DNA from: Cyanobium sp. E1_MAG_00006
GTDB taxonomy: Bacteria; Cyanobacteriota; Cyanobacteriia; PCC-6307; Cyanobiaceae
Length of the DNA: 64,000 bases
NCBI GenBank assembly: GCA_027488975.1
Contig: JAIYAQ010000006.1
Location: 62,001 to 126,000, forward strand
Direction: 5' to 3'
Of this stretch, positions 24,120 through 33,484 are shown in pieces; the first letter of the stretch is position 1, and every line of letters starts with the position of its first letter. The notes below the pieces were generated by a model. The model was given only the letters and a program-made list of their open reading frames with translations, ran no database searches and was not told where the DNA came from. A program made the position numbers and the translations under genes.

Positions 24120-24356
24120 GTGGAATCCCAGACCGACCCACAAACCACACCGGAGCCCGCCGCAGCTGCGGACATTCCGGCCCGAACCGGTTTCCTGGCC
24201 GACACCGTCGAGGAGCTGCGCAAGGTGGTCTGGCCCAGCCGGCAGCAGCTGTTCGCTGAATCGGTGGCCGTCATCCTGATGGTGACCCTCTCGGCCTTCG
24301 CCATCGCCGCCGTCGATCGCTTCTACAGCTGGGGAAACAGTCAGGTCTTCCGCTGA
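24120..24356 (+). CDS. secE: preprotein translocase subunit SecE
   Basis: The protein has 78 residues and a GTG start at 24120 (VESQTDPQTTPEP). It is the essential small subunit of the SecYEG channel. The conserved cytoplasmic amphipathic segment TVEELRKVVWPSRQQLF precedes a single transmembrane helix (about residues 48-68). Length fits one-span SecE. It sits directly before nusG, the usual bacterial arrangement, 44 bases apart. Confidence 0.95.
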   Translation: MESQTDPQTTPEPAAAADIPARTGFLADTVEELRKVVWPSRQQLFAESVAVILMVTLSAFAIAAVDRFYSWGNSQVFR

Positions 24357-24400
24357 TCCCTGTTCCGCTTCCTCATTTTTCGTTTCCAACGCCCTGACCT

Positions 24401-25075
24401 GTGTCCGACGTCGACCTGACCACTGAAGCCTTCGCTCCTGCGGATCTGGAAGCCGGCGGCGACACCGTGCTCGACCTGGCCGCCGCGGCGCCTGCCGCCG
24501 AGGGTCGCGCCCCGATCGCCCGCTGGTATGCCGTGCAGGTGGCGTCCAGCTGCGAGAAGAAGGTGAAGGCCACGCTTGAGCAGCGGGCCGTCACCCTCGG
24601 CGTGGACAACCGCATCCTCGAGATCGAGATCCCCCAGACTCCCGCCGTCAAACTGAAGAAGGACGGCAGCCGCACCAGCACCGAAGAGAAGGTGTTCCCT
24701 GGCTACGTGCTGGTGCGGATGGTTCTCGATGAGGACACGATGATGGCGGTGCGCAGCACCCCCAACGTGATCAATTTCGTGGGGGCCGAAGATCGCCGCG
24801 CCACCGGCAAGGCCCGGGGGCACATCAAGCCTCGGCCTCTCAGTCGCCAGGAGGTGGATCGCATCTTCAAGCGCGCTGCCGAGAAGAAGCCTGTGGTCAA
24901 GGTTGATCTCACCGAAGGCGATCAGATCCTGGTGACGGCTGGACCGTTCAAGGACTTCCAGGGCGAGGTGATCGAGGTGTCGGGCGAGCGCAGCAAGCTC
25001 AAGGCGCTGCTTTCGATCTTCGGCCGGGAGACCCCCGTCGAACTTGAGTTCTCCCAGATCAGCAAACAGAGCTGA
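24401..25075 (+). CDS. nusG: transcription termination/antitermination factor NusG
   Basis: The protein has 224 residues and a GTG start at 24401. The NGN domain starts at [27 protein letters not shown] and TPNVINFVG are family motifs. The C-terminal KOW domain is [21 protein letters not shown]. NusG binds RNA polymerase and couples it to Rho or the ribosome. An acidic, Ala-rich N-terminal extension of about 40 residues precedes the core, as in other picocyanobacteria. It is part of the secE-nusG-rplKA run. Confidence 0.97.
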   Translation: MSDVDLTTEAFAPADLEAGGDTVLDLAAAAPAAEGRAPIARWYAVQVASSCEKKVKATLEQRAVTLGVDNRILEIEIPQTPAVKLKKDGSRTSTEEKVFPGYVLVRMVLDEDTMMAVRSTPNVINFVGAEDRRATGKARGHIKPRPLSRQEVDRIFKRAAEKKPVVKVDLTEGDQILVTAGPFKDFQGEVIEVSGERSKLKALLSIFGRETPVELEFSQISKQS

Positions 25076-25194
25076 TCCCGCTGCGGCCGTCTCCCTGCGG
25101 AGGGCGGCCCTTGGTGTTGCGCCGGGTTTCCGGGGCACGCCGCAGCCGCTGCCCTAGGGTCGCGGATCCGCAGATTGCCCAAGCCGCCAGGACG

Positions 25195-25620
25195 ATGGCC
25201 AAAAAAGTCGTAGCTGTGATCAAGCTGGCCCTTCAGGCCGGCAAAGCCAACCCCGCGCCGCCGGTGGGCCCTGCCCTCGGTCAGCACGGCGTCAACATCA
25301 TGGCGTTCTGTAAGGAGTACAACGCCCGCACGCAGGAAAAGGCCGGCTATGTGATTCCGGTGGAGATCTCGGTCTTCGAAGACCGCAGCTTCACCTTCAT
25401 CACCAAGACACCTCCCGCCTCCGTGCTGATCTCCAAGGCAGCCGGCATCGAGAAGGGTGCCGCCACCTCCTCCAAGGGTTCCGTGGGTGCCATCAGCCGC
25501 GCCCAGCTCGAGGAGATCGCCAAGACCAAGCTGCCCGATCTCAACTGCTCCAGCGTTGATTCGGCCATGCGCATCATCGAAGGCACCGCCCGCAACATGG
25601 GCGTCGCCGTCAACGACTGA
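25195..25620 (+). CDS. rplK: 50S ribosomal protein L11
   Basis: The protein has 141 residues from the ATG at 25195 ([18 protein letters not shown]). It binds 23S rRNA in the GTPase-associated centre. The Pro-rich [17 protein letters not shown] loop and the C-terminal GTARNMGV are diagnostic. An in-frame start at 25111 is rejected because family members begin at MAKK. It lies 119 bases after nusG and 109 before rplA. Confidence 0.99.
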   Translation: MAKKVVAVIKLALQAGKANPAPPVGPALGQHGVNIMAFCKEYNARTQEKAGYVIPVEISVFEDRSFTFITKTPPASVLISKAAGIEKGAATSSKGSVGAISRAQLEEIAKTKLPDLNCSSVDSAMRIIEGTARNMGVAVND

Positions 25621-25729
25621 GTGTCTCTCCCGTTCCTGAGCTCCGGCTCAGCTCGGCAGGCCTCACGTCCGTCCACCCTGTCCCTTAGCGGGGGAGAGCT
25701 TCACGGCTCGTCTGCACCCCATTCCCGTC

Positions 25730-26437
25730 ATGCCCAAGGTTTCCAAGCGCTACACCGCCGCGGCCGGTAAGGTCGAAGACCGCACCTACACCCCGCAGGA
25801 GGCGGTGGAGCTGGTGAAGGCCAACGCCACGGCCAAGTTCGATGAGACGGTCGAGGCCCATGCCCGCCTCGGCATCGATCCCAAGTACACCGACCAGCAG
25901 CTGCGCACCACCGTGACGCTGCCCCACGGCACCGGTCAGACCATCCGTATCGCCGTGATCGCTCGCGGTGAGAAGGTGGCCGAGGCCAAGGCTGCCGGCG
26001 CCGATCTCGCCGGCGACGATGAGCTGATTGAGACCATCGCCAAGGGCGAGATGGAGTTCGACCTGCTGATCGCCACCCCGGACATGATGCCCAAGGTGGC
26101 CAAGCTCGGCCGAGTGCTCGGTCCCCGCGGCCTGATGCCGAACCCCAAGGCCGGCACGGTGACCACCGACCTGGCCGGCGCCATCAGTGAGTTCAAGGCC
26201 GGCAAACTCGAGTTTCGCGCCGACCGCACCGGCATCGTGCACGTGCGCTTCGGCAAGGCCAGCTTTGATGCCGCCAAGTTGCTCGACAACCTCAAGGCCC
26301 TGCAGGAGACCATCGACCGCAACAAGCCGAGCGGTGCCAAGGGGCGCTACTGGAAGAGTCTCTACATCACCTCCACCATGGGCCCCTCGGTCCCCGTGGA
26401 GGTGACGGCTCTGCAGGACATCAAGCAGGAAGCCTGA
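25730..26437 (+). CDS. rplA: 50S ribosomal protein L1
   Basis: The protein has 235 residues. It binds the L1 stalk of 23S rRNA and often represses its own operon. [45 protein letters not shown] (split here: [14 protein letters not shown]) and [14 protein letters not shown] are standard. A strong terminator follows 21 bases after the stop, so rplK-rplA form their own unit. Confidence 0.99.
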   Translation: MPKVSKRYTAAAGKVEDRTYTPQEAVELVKANATAKFDETVEAHARLGIDPKYTDQQLRTTVTLPHGTGQTIRIAVIARGEKVAEAKAAGADLAGDDELIETIAKGEMEFDLLIATPDMMPKVAKLGRVLGPRGLMPNPKAGTVTTDLAGAISEFKAGKLEFRADRTGIVHVRFGKASFDAAKLLDNLKALQETIDRNKPSGAKGRYWKSLYITSTMGPSVPVEVTALQDIKQEA

Positions 26438-26457
26438 GTCGCTCATTGGTTCACCTC

Positions 26458-26486
26458 AGCCCCCGCTCTGGCGGGGGCTTTGTTGT
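26458..26486 (+). terminator. intrinsic terminator after rplA
   Basis: A perfect 9-bp stem AGCCCCCGC / GCGGGGGCT with a TCTG loop at 26458-26479 is followed by TTTGTTG. It separates rplKA from the L10 leader and rplJL. Confidence 0.82.
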
Positions 26487-26508
26487 ATGGTTGTGAACTG
26501 GCTATTGC
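26480..26508 (+). promoter_or_regulatory. possible promoter for rplJ-rplL
   Basis: TTGTTG (26480-26485), a 17-base spacer and TATTGC (26503-26508) lie between the rplA terminator and the start of the L10-type leader. Spacing is ideal but the -10 match is only partial. No transcript start data are visible. Confidence 0.3.
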
Positions 26509-26529
26509 CAGAAGGGCACGCGCCCGACC

Positions 26530-26586
26530 CAAGACAGCAGGTCAACGCCAGGTATTACCTGGAGTCGTAAACCCTGCCGAGGTGCA
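26530..26586 (+). promoter_or_regulatory. L10-type ribosomal protein leader (rplJ-rplL autoregulation)
   Basis: The leader before rplJ contains AAGACAGCAGG (26531-26541) and, downstream, CCCTGCCGAGGT (26572-26583), the paired strands typical of L10 leaders: GCAGG 26537-26541 pairs with CCTGC 26573-26577. Between them a perfect hairpin CCAGGT-ATT-ACCTGG spans 26548-26562. A second hairpin ACCACCCC/GGGGCGGT lies at 26674-26693. By family knowledge, excess L10(L12)4 binds here and lowers translation of rplJ-rplL. The full leader probably covers about 26510-26738. Confidence 0.72.
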
Positions 26587-26738
26587 CGCGTTTGGTTTTG
26601 CCCCAGTGGGTGTCACCCCTGGGAACGGATCAGAAGCAAGGAGAGCTTCCAAGCCCTCTGCAGCCCTCGACAGACCACCCCACTCGGGGCGGTCAGGGCT
26701 GCGTACCCGGCTTGTTCCCCCGATCCGTTCCACTTCTT

Positions 26739-27272
26739 ATGGGCCGCACGCTGGAGAGCAAGCAACAGATCGTCGAAGAGCTCAAGGGGCTCCTCGGTGA
26801 GGCCGAAATGGCGCTGGTCCTTGATTTCAAGGGCCTGTCCATCAAGGAGATGTCTGATCTGCGGACGCGTCTGCAGGCCAGCAACGGTGTGTGCAAGGTG
26901 ACCAAAAACACCTTGATGCGCCGTGCCATTGATGGCGACAGTGCCTGGACGGAACTCGATTCCCTGCTCACTGGCACCAATGCCTTCGTGCTCGTCAAGG
27001 GCGACGTTGGCGGTGCGGTGAAGGCCGTTCAGTCCTTCCAGAAGGACACGAAGAAGTCTGAGGTGAAGGGTGGCCTTTTCGAAGGCAAGCTCCTCTCCCA
27101 GTCCGACATCAAGGCCATCGGGGATCTGCCCTCCAAGGAGGTGCTCATGGCCCAGATCGCCGGTGCGATCAACGCCGTGGCCACCAAGGTGGCTGTGGGC
27201 ATCAACGAGGTTCCTTCCGGTCTTGCCCGGGCGCTCAAGCAGCACGCCGATGGCGAGGGCACGGCCTCCTGA
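26739..27272 (+). CDS. rplJ: 50S ribosomal protein L10
   Basis: The protein has 177 residues, from the ATG at 26739 ([16 protein letters not shown]). It anchors the L12 dimers of the ribosomal stalk. The motifs [11 protein letters not shown] and the C-terminal helix that binds L12 are in place. A longer frame from 26592 runs through the leader RNA and is rejected. It is followed by rplL after 60 bases. Confidence 0.98.
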   Translation: MGRTLESKQQIVEELKGLLGEAEMALVLDFKGLSIKEMSDLRTRLQASNGVCKVTKNTLMRRAIDGDSAWTELDSLLTGTNAFVLVKGDVGGAVKAVQSFQKDTKKSEVKGGLFEGKLLSQSDIKAIGDLPSKEVLMAQIAGAINAVATKVAVGINEVPSGLARALKQHADGEGTAS

Positions 27273-27332
27273 GGCCTGCTCAGCTGAGCTCCCCGATCCG
27301 ACTGTTTTCACAGATCTGTTGCTTTCCCAACC

Positions 27333-27716
27333 ATGTCCGCTACCACCGACAACATTCTCGAACAGCTGAAGACCCTCTCGCTGCTGGAAGCCTCTGAGCT
27401 TGTCAAGCAGATTGAAGAGGCCTTCGGTGTGTCCGCCGCCGCGTCCGCTGGCGTCGTGATGGCCGCTGCACCCGCAGCTGCCGCTGAGGCCGCCGAAGAG
27501 AAGACCGAATTCGACGCCATCCTCGATGGCTTCGATGCCGCTGCCAAGATCAAGGTGCTGAAGGCTGTCCGTGAGGCCACCGGCCTCGGCCTGGGCGAAG
27601 CCAAGGCTCTGGTTGAAGGCGCTCCCTGCCCGATCAAGGAAGGCATTTCCAAGGCTGACGCCGAAGCCATCAAGAAGGCTGTGGAAGAGGTCGGCGGCAA
27701 GGTCTCCATCAAGTGA
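27333..27716 (+). CDS. rplL: 50S ribosomal protein L7/L12
   Basis: The protein has 127 residues. It is the stalk protein that recruits translation GTPases. The N-terminal dimerisation helices ([20 protein letters not shown]), an Ala-rich hinge ([14 protein letters not shown]) and the C-terminal domain ([20 protein letters not shown]) are complete. rpoB does not follow, as expected in cyanobacteria. Confidence 0.99.
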   Translation: MSATTDNILEQLKTLSLLEASELVKQIEEAFGVSAAASAGVVMAAAPAAAAEAAEEKTEFDAILDGFDAAAKIKVLKAVREATGLGLGEAKALVEGAPCPIKEGISKADAEAIKKAVEEVGGKVSIK

Positions 27717-27724
27717 TCGCCGCC

Positions 27725-27750
27725 GATGGCTCGCCGTAAGGCGAGCCATC
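27725..27750 (+). terminator. hairpin just after rplL (weak terminator or processing site)
   Basis: A perfect 11-bp stem GATGGCTCGCC / GGCGAGCCATC with a GTAA loop lies 8 bases after the rplL stop. No T-run follows, so it may protect the mRNA 3' end rather than terminate. Confidence 0.45.
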
Positions 27751-27796
27751 GCACCCCACGCGCCTTGCTCGCTCAGCACACGGTTCTGGCCGTGTC

Positions 27797-27825
27797 ACCG
27801 GTCCCCTCGGGGGCCGGTTTTTTTG
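27797..27825 (+). terminator. intrinsic terminator of the rplJ-rplL unit
   Basis: The stem ACCGGTCCCC / GGGGGCCGGT (one G-T wobble, short loop) is followed by a run of seven T at 27818-27824. This is a classical rho-independent terminator 80 bases after rplL. Confidence 0.85.
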
Positions 27826-27913
27826 TGTCTGTCCAAGCTGCCAAGCCACCACTTCAACAGCAGGGCGGGCCGCAGCACAGGGCTCTCCACTAAAGCAGCT
27901 CAGAGCGCTCCAA

Positions 27914-27942
27914 TAAAAAAGCCCCGCCGAAGGCAGGGCTTG
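27914..27942 (-). terminator. intrinsic terminator on the minus strand
   Basis: Read on the minus strand, AGCCCTGCC-TTC-GGCGGGGCT is a 9-bp stem with one wobble, followed by six T (plus-strand AAAAAA at 27915-27920). It would end transcripts coming from the DUF3747 gene or from an RNA encoded in 27943-28112. Confidence 0.75.
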
Positions 27943-28112
27943 AGCCGGAACGCTTCCGGGAGTCTGTCCTCGTTTCGACCCCGGAAGTGGTGTCCCGCAC
28001 TCCTCACACGAACAGACCATACGGTGGGAGGAAAAGGGGAGGCAAGGTCTGGCGGGCGCTCTGCTAACTGGCACAGCACTGGCACACCTCGCGGGGGCGC
28101 CTCGTGCTGCCG
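27943..28112 (-). ncRNA. hairpin-rich spacer; possible small RNA or structured 3' UTR
   Basis: The rplL-to-DUF3747 gap is 396 bases and holds no convincing coding frame. Minus-strand reading gives an 8-bp stem CTTCCGGG / CCCGGAAG (27953-27960 with 27980-27987) and an alternative small stem CCGGAA-CGC-TTCCGG (27946-27960), ending in the terminator at 27914-27942. The two stems share bases and exclude each other. I could not match it to 6S RNA, tmRNA, SRP RNA or RNase P RNA. It may simply be the 3' UTR of the DUF3747 mRNA. Confidence 0.3.
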
Positions 28113-28877
28113 TCAGGGGCGGAATGGAATCACTTTCAGGGCGATCGGTCCCTGCGTCTGCAGCTGGGTCTGCGTTCCCATCGGCGTCAGCGGGGCCAGG
28201 ATGCGGCCTGGGCTGGAGAACTTGCTCGGTTGTAGGCGGGGCGCGCTGGTCAGACCCGCACCGCCACCGCGTTCCTGACCGAGAAGCTGGTTCAGGGGCG
28301 TGCCGTTGGCGAAATACACGTGGCTGAGGGTCTGCTGGCCGTACACCCGTCGCTGCAGCTGCCAGCCCGGCTCCATCCGGATCATCACGAAGCCGTCGCG
28401 GTCCCGTAGGGGCACCAGGCCCTGCCCCACCAGCAGCTGGCTGGGTTCGCCGGGGCTCATGGCCAGCAGGGCCAGGGTCGTGCCGCGTTGTTCCAGGCGC
28501 AGGCGGTAGCGGCTGGCCAGGTCCTCCTCGCCGATGCGCAGTGAGTAGCCGTTGCTGTCGAGGTAGCGGCTGCAGATGCCCGTGAAATCAAAGCGGTTCA
28601 GGGCCGGATCGATCAGCCCGTCGGGACGCTGTTCCCAGCAGCGTGGCTGGGGCTGGATCTGCTCCAGCACGAGCAGAGTCCAGTCGCCGCGGCCCACCGG
28701 CTTGGCCAGCACCGCGAAGCGACTGCCATCCAGAGGCCTGCTGCTGAACAGGGTCATGGCCGCACTGCCGGTCGGCAGGCTGAGGGCCACGGCGCCCGCT
28801 GTGGCACCGGCTGTGGCGGCGGCCAGGCCAAGCCTGCGCCAGGACCTGCCAGGCCAGCGGCTGTAGGTTCGCTGCAT
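28113..28877 (-). CDS. DUF3747-type secreted protein
   Basis: The protein has 254 residues. The ATG at 28877 has AGGAGAG just upstream; the much longer frame from 29372 runs antisense through rnhA and is rejected. An N-terminal basic stretch and hydrophobic core (about 14-34) form a signal peptide. The mature part has the cyanobacterial DUF3747 pattern: [39 protein letters not shown], then [19 protein letters not shown]. Function is unknown; a periplasmic or outer-envelope location is likely. It is divergent from rnhA. Confidence 0.86.
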   Translation of the reverse strand: MQRTYSRWPGRSWRRLGLAAATAGATAGAVALSLPTGSAAMTLFSSRPLDGSRFAVLAKPVGRGDWTLLVLEQIQPQPRCWEQRPDGLIDPALNRFDFTGICSRYLDSNGYSLRIGEEDLASRYRLRLEQRGTTLALLAMSPGEPSQLLVGQGLVPLRDRDGFVMIRMEPGWQLQRRVYGQQTLSHVYFANGTPLNQLLGQERGGGAGLTSAPRLQPSKFSSPGRILAPLTPMGTQTQLQTQGPIALKVIPFRP

Positions 28878-28937
28878 GGTGCTCTCCTCGAAGCTGCCTG
28901 GGAGCTGAGTTGTACCGGATCGGCAGGAGATCGCCCA

Positions 28938-29789
28938 GTGCCAGCAGATCAAGCCACCACCCCGTCCAAGGCTGCATCCGGGGCCGCCGCAGCACCGCGT
29001 GTGGTGGCCGCCGCCTGCGACGGCGCCTGCAGCGGCAATCCCGGCCCCGGTGGCTGGGGCTGTCTGCTGCGCTTTGAGGACGGCTCCGTGCAGGAGTTCG
29101 GTGCGATGGAGGCGAACACCACCAACAACCGCATGGAGCTTTCGGCGGCGCTTACCCTGCTGCAGAAGCTCAGAGACCTTCCCCGTCATCCGGATCTGTC
29201 GATCCGAACCGATTCGAAGTATCTGATTGATGGCTACAGCCGCTGGATCCAGGGCTGGAAGCGCAAGGGCTGGCGCACCGCCGCCGGGGCACCGGTGCTC
29301 AACCGCGACCTCTGGGAGGCCCTTGATGCCGCCCGGCTGCCGGATCTGCCGTTCACCTATGTGAAGGGTCACAGCGGTGATCCGGATAACGACCGCTGCG
29401 ATGCGATCGCCGTGGCCTTCTCCAAGGGCGGCCGCCCCCAGCTCGCCCGGGGCGACTACGGCGGTCTGATGGTGGAGGATCCCGGCGCCGCCCAGCTCCC
29501 CCAGCCCGCAGCTGACGCCGTCCCGGAGCCGGACCCAGCACCCGCGGCACTGCAGCAGCTCCTCAGCCGCCTCGAGCTGGCGGATCGCCTGGCAGCCGGG
29601 GGCTATGCCCTCAGCCTGGCGGAGCTGGCCCAGCTGGTGGAACAGCCGCTCAAACGCCTGGAGGGCCGCCAGGGTCCATGGAACTGGCGCGACTGGCAGG
29701 TGGTGCCGGCCGGGGAGGGTCGCTGGCGCCTGCGACGCGACGCGTCAGGATCGGTGGATACCCGTGATGGGGACGCACAGGATGGCTGA
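28938..29789 (+). CDS. rnhA: ribonuclease HI with C-terminal extension
   Basis: The protein has 283 residues, GTG start at 28938 with AGGAGA about 10 bases upstream. It cuts RNA in RNA-DNA hybrids. The catalytic residues are D28 ([14 protein letters not shown]), E67 (NNRMELSA), D92 (RTDSKYL) and D155 (NDRCD), with H145 in VKGHSGDPD. The RNase H domain ends near residue 165; about 115 further residues form a Pro/Ala linker and a helical C-terminal part ([19 protein letters not shown]) ending in a basic, Trp-rich tail. The stop overlaps the pyrD start by 8 bases. Confidence 0.96.
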   Translation: MPADQATTPSKAASGAAAAPRVVAAACDGACSGNPGPGGWGCLLRFEDGSVQEFGAMEANTTNNRMELSAALTLLQKLRDLPRHPDLSIRTDSKYLIDGYSRWIQGWKRKGWRTAAGAPVLNRDLWEALDAARLPDLPFTYVKGHSGDPDNDRCDAIAVAFSKGGRPQLARGDYGGLMVEDPGAAQLPQPAADAVPEPDPAPAALQQLLSRLELADRLAAGGYALSLAELAQLVEQPLKRLEGRQGPWNWRDWQVVPAGEGRWRLRRDASGSVDTRDGDAQDG

Positions 29790-30942
29790 GGCCGGCACTG
29801 GAGCGCTCTACCGCCGCTTCGTCGGCCCGCTGCTCAGCCGCGATGAGGGAGCCGATGCTGAGCAGCTCAGCCAGGTGAGCCTGCAGCTGCTCGGCCAGGC
29901 CAGCCTGCGGCGCCACTGGCCGCTGCTCAGCACGACCCTGGAGGGCCTGGGCGCTGAGCTGCAGCGACGCGACCTGCGCCTGGAGCAGACCCTGTTCGGC
30001 TGTCGGTTCCTCAACCCGGTGGGCCTGGCGGCCGGCTTTGACAAGAACGCCGTGGCGGCGGGCATCTGGCATCTGTTCGGCTTCGGCTTCGCCGAGCTCG
30101 GCACCGTGACCTGGCATGGCCAGCCGGGCAACCCGCGCCCGCGCCTGTTCCGGCTGGCGGCGGAGCGGGCCGCCCTGAACCGGATGGGTTTCAACAATCA
30201 AGGGGCTGCGGCCGTGCGCCGCATCCTTGAGCGCCAGGCGCTGCCGCCGGCGGGGCAGCGGCCGGCGGTGCTCGGGCTCAATCTCGGTAAATCCAAGGTC
30301 ACCTCGCTGGAGCTCGCCCCGGACGACTACGCCTCCTCCCTGGAGCTGCTGGCGCCGCTGGCGGATTATGCGGTGATCAACGTGAGCTCTCCCAACACCC
30401 CCGGGCTGCGGGAGCTCCAGGACGAACGGCTGCTGCGACGGCTGGTGGAGCGGCTGCGGCGCCTGCCGGCCTGCCCACCCCTGCTGGTGAAGATCGCCCC
30501 CGACCTCGAAGATGAGGCCATCGATGCCATCGCCCGCCTGGCCTACGAGGAAGGGCTGGCGGGTGTGATCGCCGTCAACACCAGCCTCAATCGCCTCGGG
30601 CTGGAGCAGCGCCGCCTCAGCCAGACCGGCAACAGCCTGGCGGAGGAGGCCGGCGGCCTTAGCGGTGTGCCCCTGCGGGCCCGGGCCCTGGAGGTGATGC
30701 GTCGCCTGCGGGTCACCGCCGGACCGGGCCTGCCTCTGATCGGCGTGGGCGGTATTGATTCGGCCGAGGCTGCCTGGGAGCGGATCTGCGCCGGAGCCTC
30801 GCTGATTCAGCTCTACACCGGCTGGATCTATGAAGGCCCGATGCTGGTGCCGACAATTCTGGAGGGGCTCAGCCTCCAGCTCGACCGGCACGGTTTTCGC
30901 CACATCGGCGAGGCCGTTGGCAGCGGGGTGCCCTGGCGCTGA
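29782..30942 (+). CDS. pyrD: quinone-dependent dihydroorotate dehydrogenase (class 2)
   Basis: The protein has 386 residues. It oxidises dihydroorotate to orotate in pyrimidine synthesis and passes electrons to quinone; class 2 enzymes are membrane-associated through an N-terminal helix, present here (about 1-45). FMN-binding and catalytic motifs are [35 protein letters not shown] with the catalytic Ser, VNTSLNR and [15 protein letters not shown]. Start: ATG 29782 ([13 protein letters not shown]), overlapping rnhA by 8 bases; an ATG at 29767 is possible. Confidence 0.97.
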   Translation: MAEAGTGALYRRFVGPLLSRDEGADAEQLSQVSLQLLGQASLRRHWPLLSTTLEGLGAELQRRDLRLEQTLFGCRFLNPVGLAAGFDKNAVAAGIWHLFGFGFAELGTVTWHGQPGNPRPRLFRLAAERAALNRMGFNNQGAAAVRRILERQALPPAGQRPAVLGLNLGKSKVTSLELAPDDYASSLELLAPLADYAVINVSSPNTPGLRELQDERLLRRLVERLRRLPACPPLLVKIAPDLEDEAIDAIARLAYEEGLAGVIAVNTSLNRLGLEQRRLSQTGNSLAEEAGGLSGVPLRARALEVMRRLRVTAGPGLPLIGVGGIDSAEAAWERICAGASLIQLYTGWIYEGPMLVPTILEGLSLQLDRHGFRHIGEAVGSGVPWR

Positions 30943-30962
30943 AAGATCGATAACTTTGGGCA

Positions 30963-31940
30963 GTGCCATTGAGGGTGGAGTTGTTCTCCGCAGTTCAGGA
31001 GCGCCTTCAGGAGCGCATCAGCCCGCTGCGGGCCTGGTTGTTCCCGCGCCGCGTCTTCCTGCAGCTGGAGGACCAATCCATCACCGCCATGGCCCTGGAG
31101 GGCAGGCGGATCATCTGGCTGGAGCGGGTGCCCCTGCCAGCCGGGCTCTGCGAGAACGGCGAAGCGATCCGCACCGATTCCATCGCTGATCTGCTGGGCG
31201 ATCTGTTCGTGGAGCGGGGCTTCAGTGGAGCCCGTGTTGATGCGGTGCTGCCGCCGGCCGCCAGCCAGATGCGCCTCGTGCAATGGCCCGATGCTGCCTG
31301 GCCGGACGATCCCGAGCGAACCCTGAGCGAGAACGAACAGCAGCTTGCCCTGAAGACGGCCCTGCAGTTTCTGGATCTGCATCTGGTGGACCTGGATCGC
31401 GATCCGCCAACCAGCCTTCTGGTCACCGTGCCGAGCTCGACACTCGACCGCTGGATTGAGGTGTTCGACCTGGCTGGTGTTCCCCTCGATCGGATGGAAT
31501 CCGCCAACCTCTGCCTCTGTCGGGGGGTGCAACCATTGCTGCAGGAGCAGCCTGTCGATTCCCTCAGCGTGGTGCTGCAGCTGGAGCCTCAGCGCTGTGA
31601 GCTGCTGGTGCTGGAGAACGATCTTCCGTCCTACAGCCGGCATCTTTCGGGCGTCGAGAACCAGGCGGCCCTGCGCTCCGAGCTGCAGGATTGTCTGGAC
31701 TTCTGGCGCCAGCTGCGGCCGGAGCTGCTGGAGCCACCTCTGCTTCTCCTGCATGGATCGGCCCTGCGCGACGAAGCCAAGGCCCGTGAACTGGCCGAGG
31801 CTGTTGGCTGCCACTGGCAGGTGATCGATCCCTTGGCCCAGGAGTGGCTCGTGGACGTCTCGCCTGATCAGGGTCTGCATCCTGAGGGTCCAGCGTTGGC
31901 GCCGCTCTGGGGGCTGGCGGCTGTGGGGCTGCTGGCATGA
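30963..31940 (+). CDS. pilM: type IV pilus assembly PilM-like protein
   Basis: The protein has 325 residues from a GTG at 30963. It is recognised mainly by position before pilN-pilO-pilQ and by its actin-like ATPase pattern: VFLQLEDQSITAMALEG at the N-terminus and SLLVTVPSSTLDRWIEVFDLAGVPLDRMES in the middle. PilM is a cytoplasmic actin-fold protein that binds the N-terminus of PilN. The sequence is divergent from proteobacterial PilM and lacks an obvious EIEFE-like motif. Its stop overlaps the pilN start by ATGA. Confidence 0.8.
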   Translation: MPLRVELFSAVQERLQERISPLRAWLFPRRVFLQLEDQSITAMALEGRRIIWLERVPLPAGLCENGEAIRTDSIADLLGDLFVERGFSGARVDAVLPPAASQMRLVQWPDAAWPDDPERTLSENEQQLALKTALQFLDLHLVDLDRDPPTSLLVTVPSSTLDRWIEVFDLAGVPLDRMESANLCLCRGVQPLLQEQPVDSLSVVLQLEPQRCELLVLENDLPSYSRHLSGVENQAALRSELQDCLDFWRQLRPELLEPPLLLLHGSALRDEAKARELAEAVGCHWQVIDPLAQEWLVDVSPDQGLHPEGPALAPLWGLAAVGLLA

Positions 31941-32650
31941 GCAGCGTGTCCCGCCTGGTGGATCAGCAGGATCTGCTTCGGCAGCGGCGCCTGGAGCGCG
32001 GTCTGCCGGCCGAGGCTCCGCAGCTGGCCTCGGCCCAGCGTCTGCTGCTGATCGGCACCGGGCTGGGCACCGGCCTGCTGGCCTTGGTGCTGTTCAGCTG
32101 GCTGTTTCTGGCCTTCAGGGATCGGATGGTTTCGGATGAGATCAGCCGCATGAGTGGCGTTCCCGGCCAGTTGCTCAGCATGGAAACTGCGCTACGCAAT
32201 GGCCAGGGCAAGCTCGACCAACAGACCAAGAGCAACACCGTTCTGGTGAGCGGTCTGGTGGCGGTTTCCTCGGGATCGGCGCTGGTCACCCAGTTGGCGC
32301 AACTCACCCCGCAGGGGGTCCAGATCACCGAGGCCACGGTGACCGGATCCAGCCTCATGCTGAAGGGACTGGCGAATGATCCCGGTGCCTTCGCGCGCGT
32401 GAACGCCCTCAGCCTGCTTCTGGCCTATGCGCCGTTGTTCCAGCCTGATGTGAAGGTGGTCAAACTGCTGCGTTCGGACGCCAGCGCCGCCGCCAAGGGG
32501 CAGGCCACCCTGCCGCCGGTGACCTGGGAGCTGGCCGCCACGCTCAAGCCTTTGAAACCGGATGAGCAGATGAGCGTGCTGCAGCGCCTCGGCGCTGACG
32601 GCATGCTGGCCCGCCTCAAGGATCTTGCCCGCACCGGAGTCCTGCCATGA
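31937..32650 (+). CDS. pilN: type IV pilus assembly PilN-like protein
   Basis: The protein has 237 residues. A short cytoplasmic N-terminus (residues 1-35, probable PilM contact), one transmembrane helix (about 36-60) and a periplasmic coiled/ferredoxin-like domain give the PilN topology. LVTQLAQLTPQGVQITEATVTG is a typical PilN periplasmic stretch. It is coupled to pilM and pilO by ATGA overlaps at both ends, so the three are likely made in fixed ratio. Confidence 0.85.
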   Translation: MSSVSRLVDQQDLLRQRRLERGLPAEAPQLASAQRLLLIGTGLGTGLLALVLFSWLFLAFRDRMVSDEISRMSGVPGQLLSMETALRNGQGKLDQQTKSNTVLVSGLVAVSSGSALVTQLAQLTPQGVQITEATVTGSSLMLKGLANDPGAFARVNALSLLLAYAPLFQPDVKVVKLLRSDASAAAKGQATLPPVTWELAATLKPLKPDEQMSVLQRLGADGMLARLKDLARTGVLP

Positions 32651-33381
32651 CGAACTTTCAGGGGGGCACCCCAGCTCGGGTTACGCGGGAGCAGATCCTG
32701 CTGTGGACCCCCATTGCCTTGGGTGGTGTTGTTGCCCTCGCCGCCGCGGTGCTGATGCTTTTGCCGGCGGTGCAGCAACTCTCCCGCAAGCAGCAGGAAC
32801 TGACCGATCTCAAGGAGCAGGAGGCCCGGGTTCCCTTGCTGCGTCAGCAGCTCACCCAGCAGCAAGAAACGCTGGAGGAAGCCCAGCAGCGAGAAAAGCA
32901 GATCCTGCAGCTGATCGCCGGCAGCGGCGACATCAGCACGTTCATGGCGCAGCTCTCCCACGAGGCCCGCAGCAGCGGTGTACAGCTGGACAGCTATGAA
33001 CCGGTGACAGCCTCGGCCGCCCCGGCGACCACGCCGCCCGCAGGTCAGACGCCTCCAGCTGCCCCTAATCCGCCGCAGCCGGCGGCAGCGGCGGGAGCAC
33101 CTTCTGCGATGGCGGCTTCCGTGGATCCCCTGGTGGCACCAGGACTCCAGAAAACCAGTGTGCTGATCACCGCCAAGGGCAGCGGCCCACAGCTGCAGGA
33201 CTTTCTGCGCCGTCTTGAGCGCCTCAGCCTGCTGGTGGCGCAGAGCGATCTCAGCCTGAAAACCGAAGTGGCTCAGGCGACAGAAGGAGGTAAGGCCGCT
33301 GTTTCAGGTCTCACCACACTCAAGCTCACCCTCAGCGTCTACTCCAAGGCTTCAGCTGCCAGCGCTTCCCCAGCCGCCTAG
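32647..33381 (+). CDS. pilO: type IV pilus assembly PilO-like protein
   Basis: The protein has 244 residues. One transmembrane helix (about 16-41), a coiled coil (about 42-90) and a periplasmic domain with a Pro/Ala-rich loop (about 118-155) match PilO. It pairs with PilN in the inner-membrane alignment complex. The C-terminal domain ends VSGLTTLKLTLSVYSK. It starts in ATGA overlap with pilN; 103 bases separate it from pilQ. Confidence 0.85.
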   Translation: MTNFQGGTPARVTREQILLWTPIALGGVVALAAAVLMLLPAVQQLSRKQQELTDLKEQEARVPLLRQQLTQQQETLEEAQQREKQILQLIAGSGDISTFMAQLSHEARSSGVQLDSYEPVTASAAPATTPPAGQTPPAAPNPPQPAAAAGAPSAMAASVDPLVAPGLQKTSVLITAKGSGPQLQDFLRRLERLSLLVAQSDLSLKTEVAQATEGGKAAVSGLTTLKLTLSVYSKASAASASPAA

Positions 33382-33484
33382 GCACCTAGCCAACCGGCGC
33401 CAGCCGCTCCGGCCAAATCCTGAACATGGCTGCGGCCACTGGTTTATTGAAAGACCTACCGATAAGATTCGCCGGAATGCTTTA

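Noticed and set aside
27943-28112. tmRNA, 6S RNA, SRP RNA or RNase P RNA in the rplL spacer
   Set aside because: None of the conserved sequence blocks of these RNAs could be found; only generic hairpins are present.
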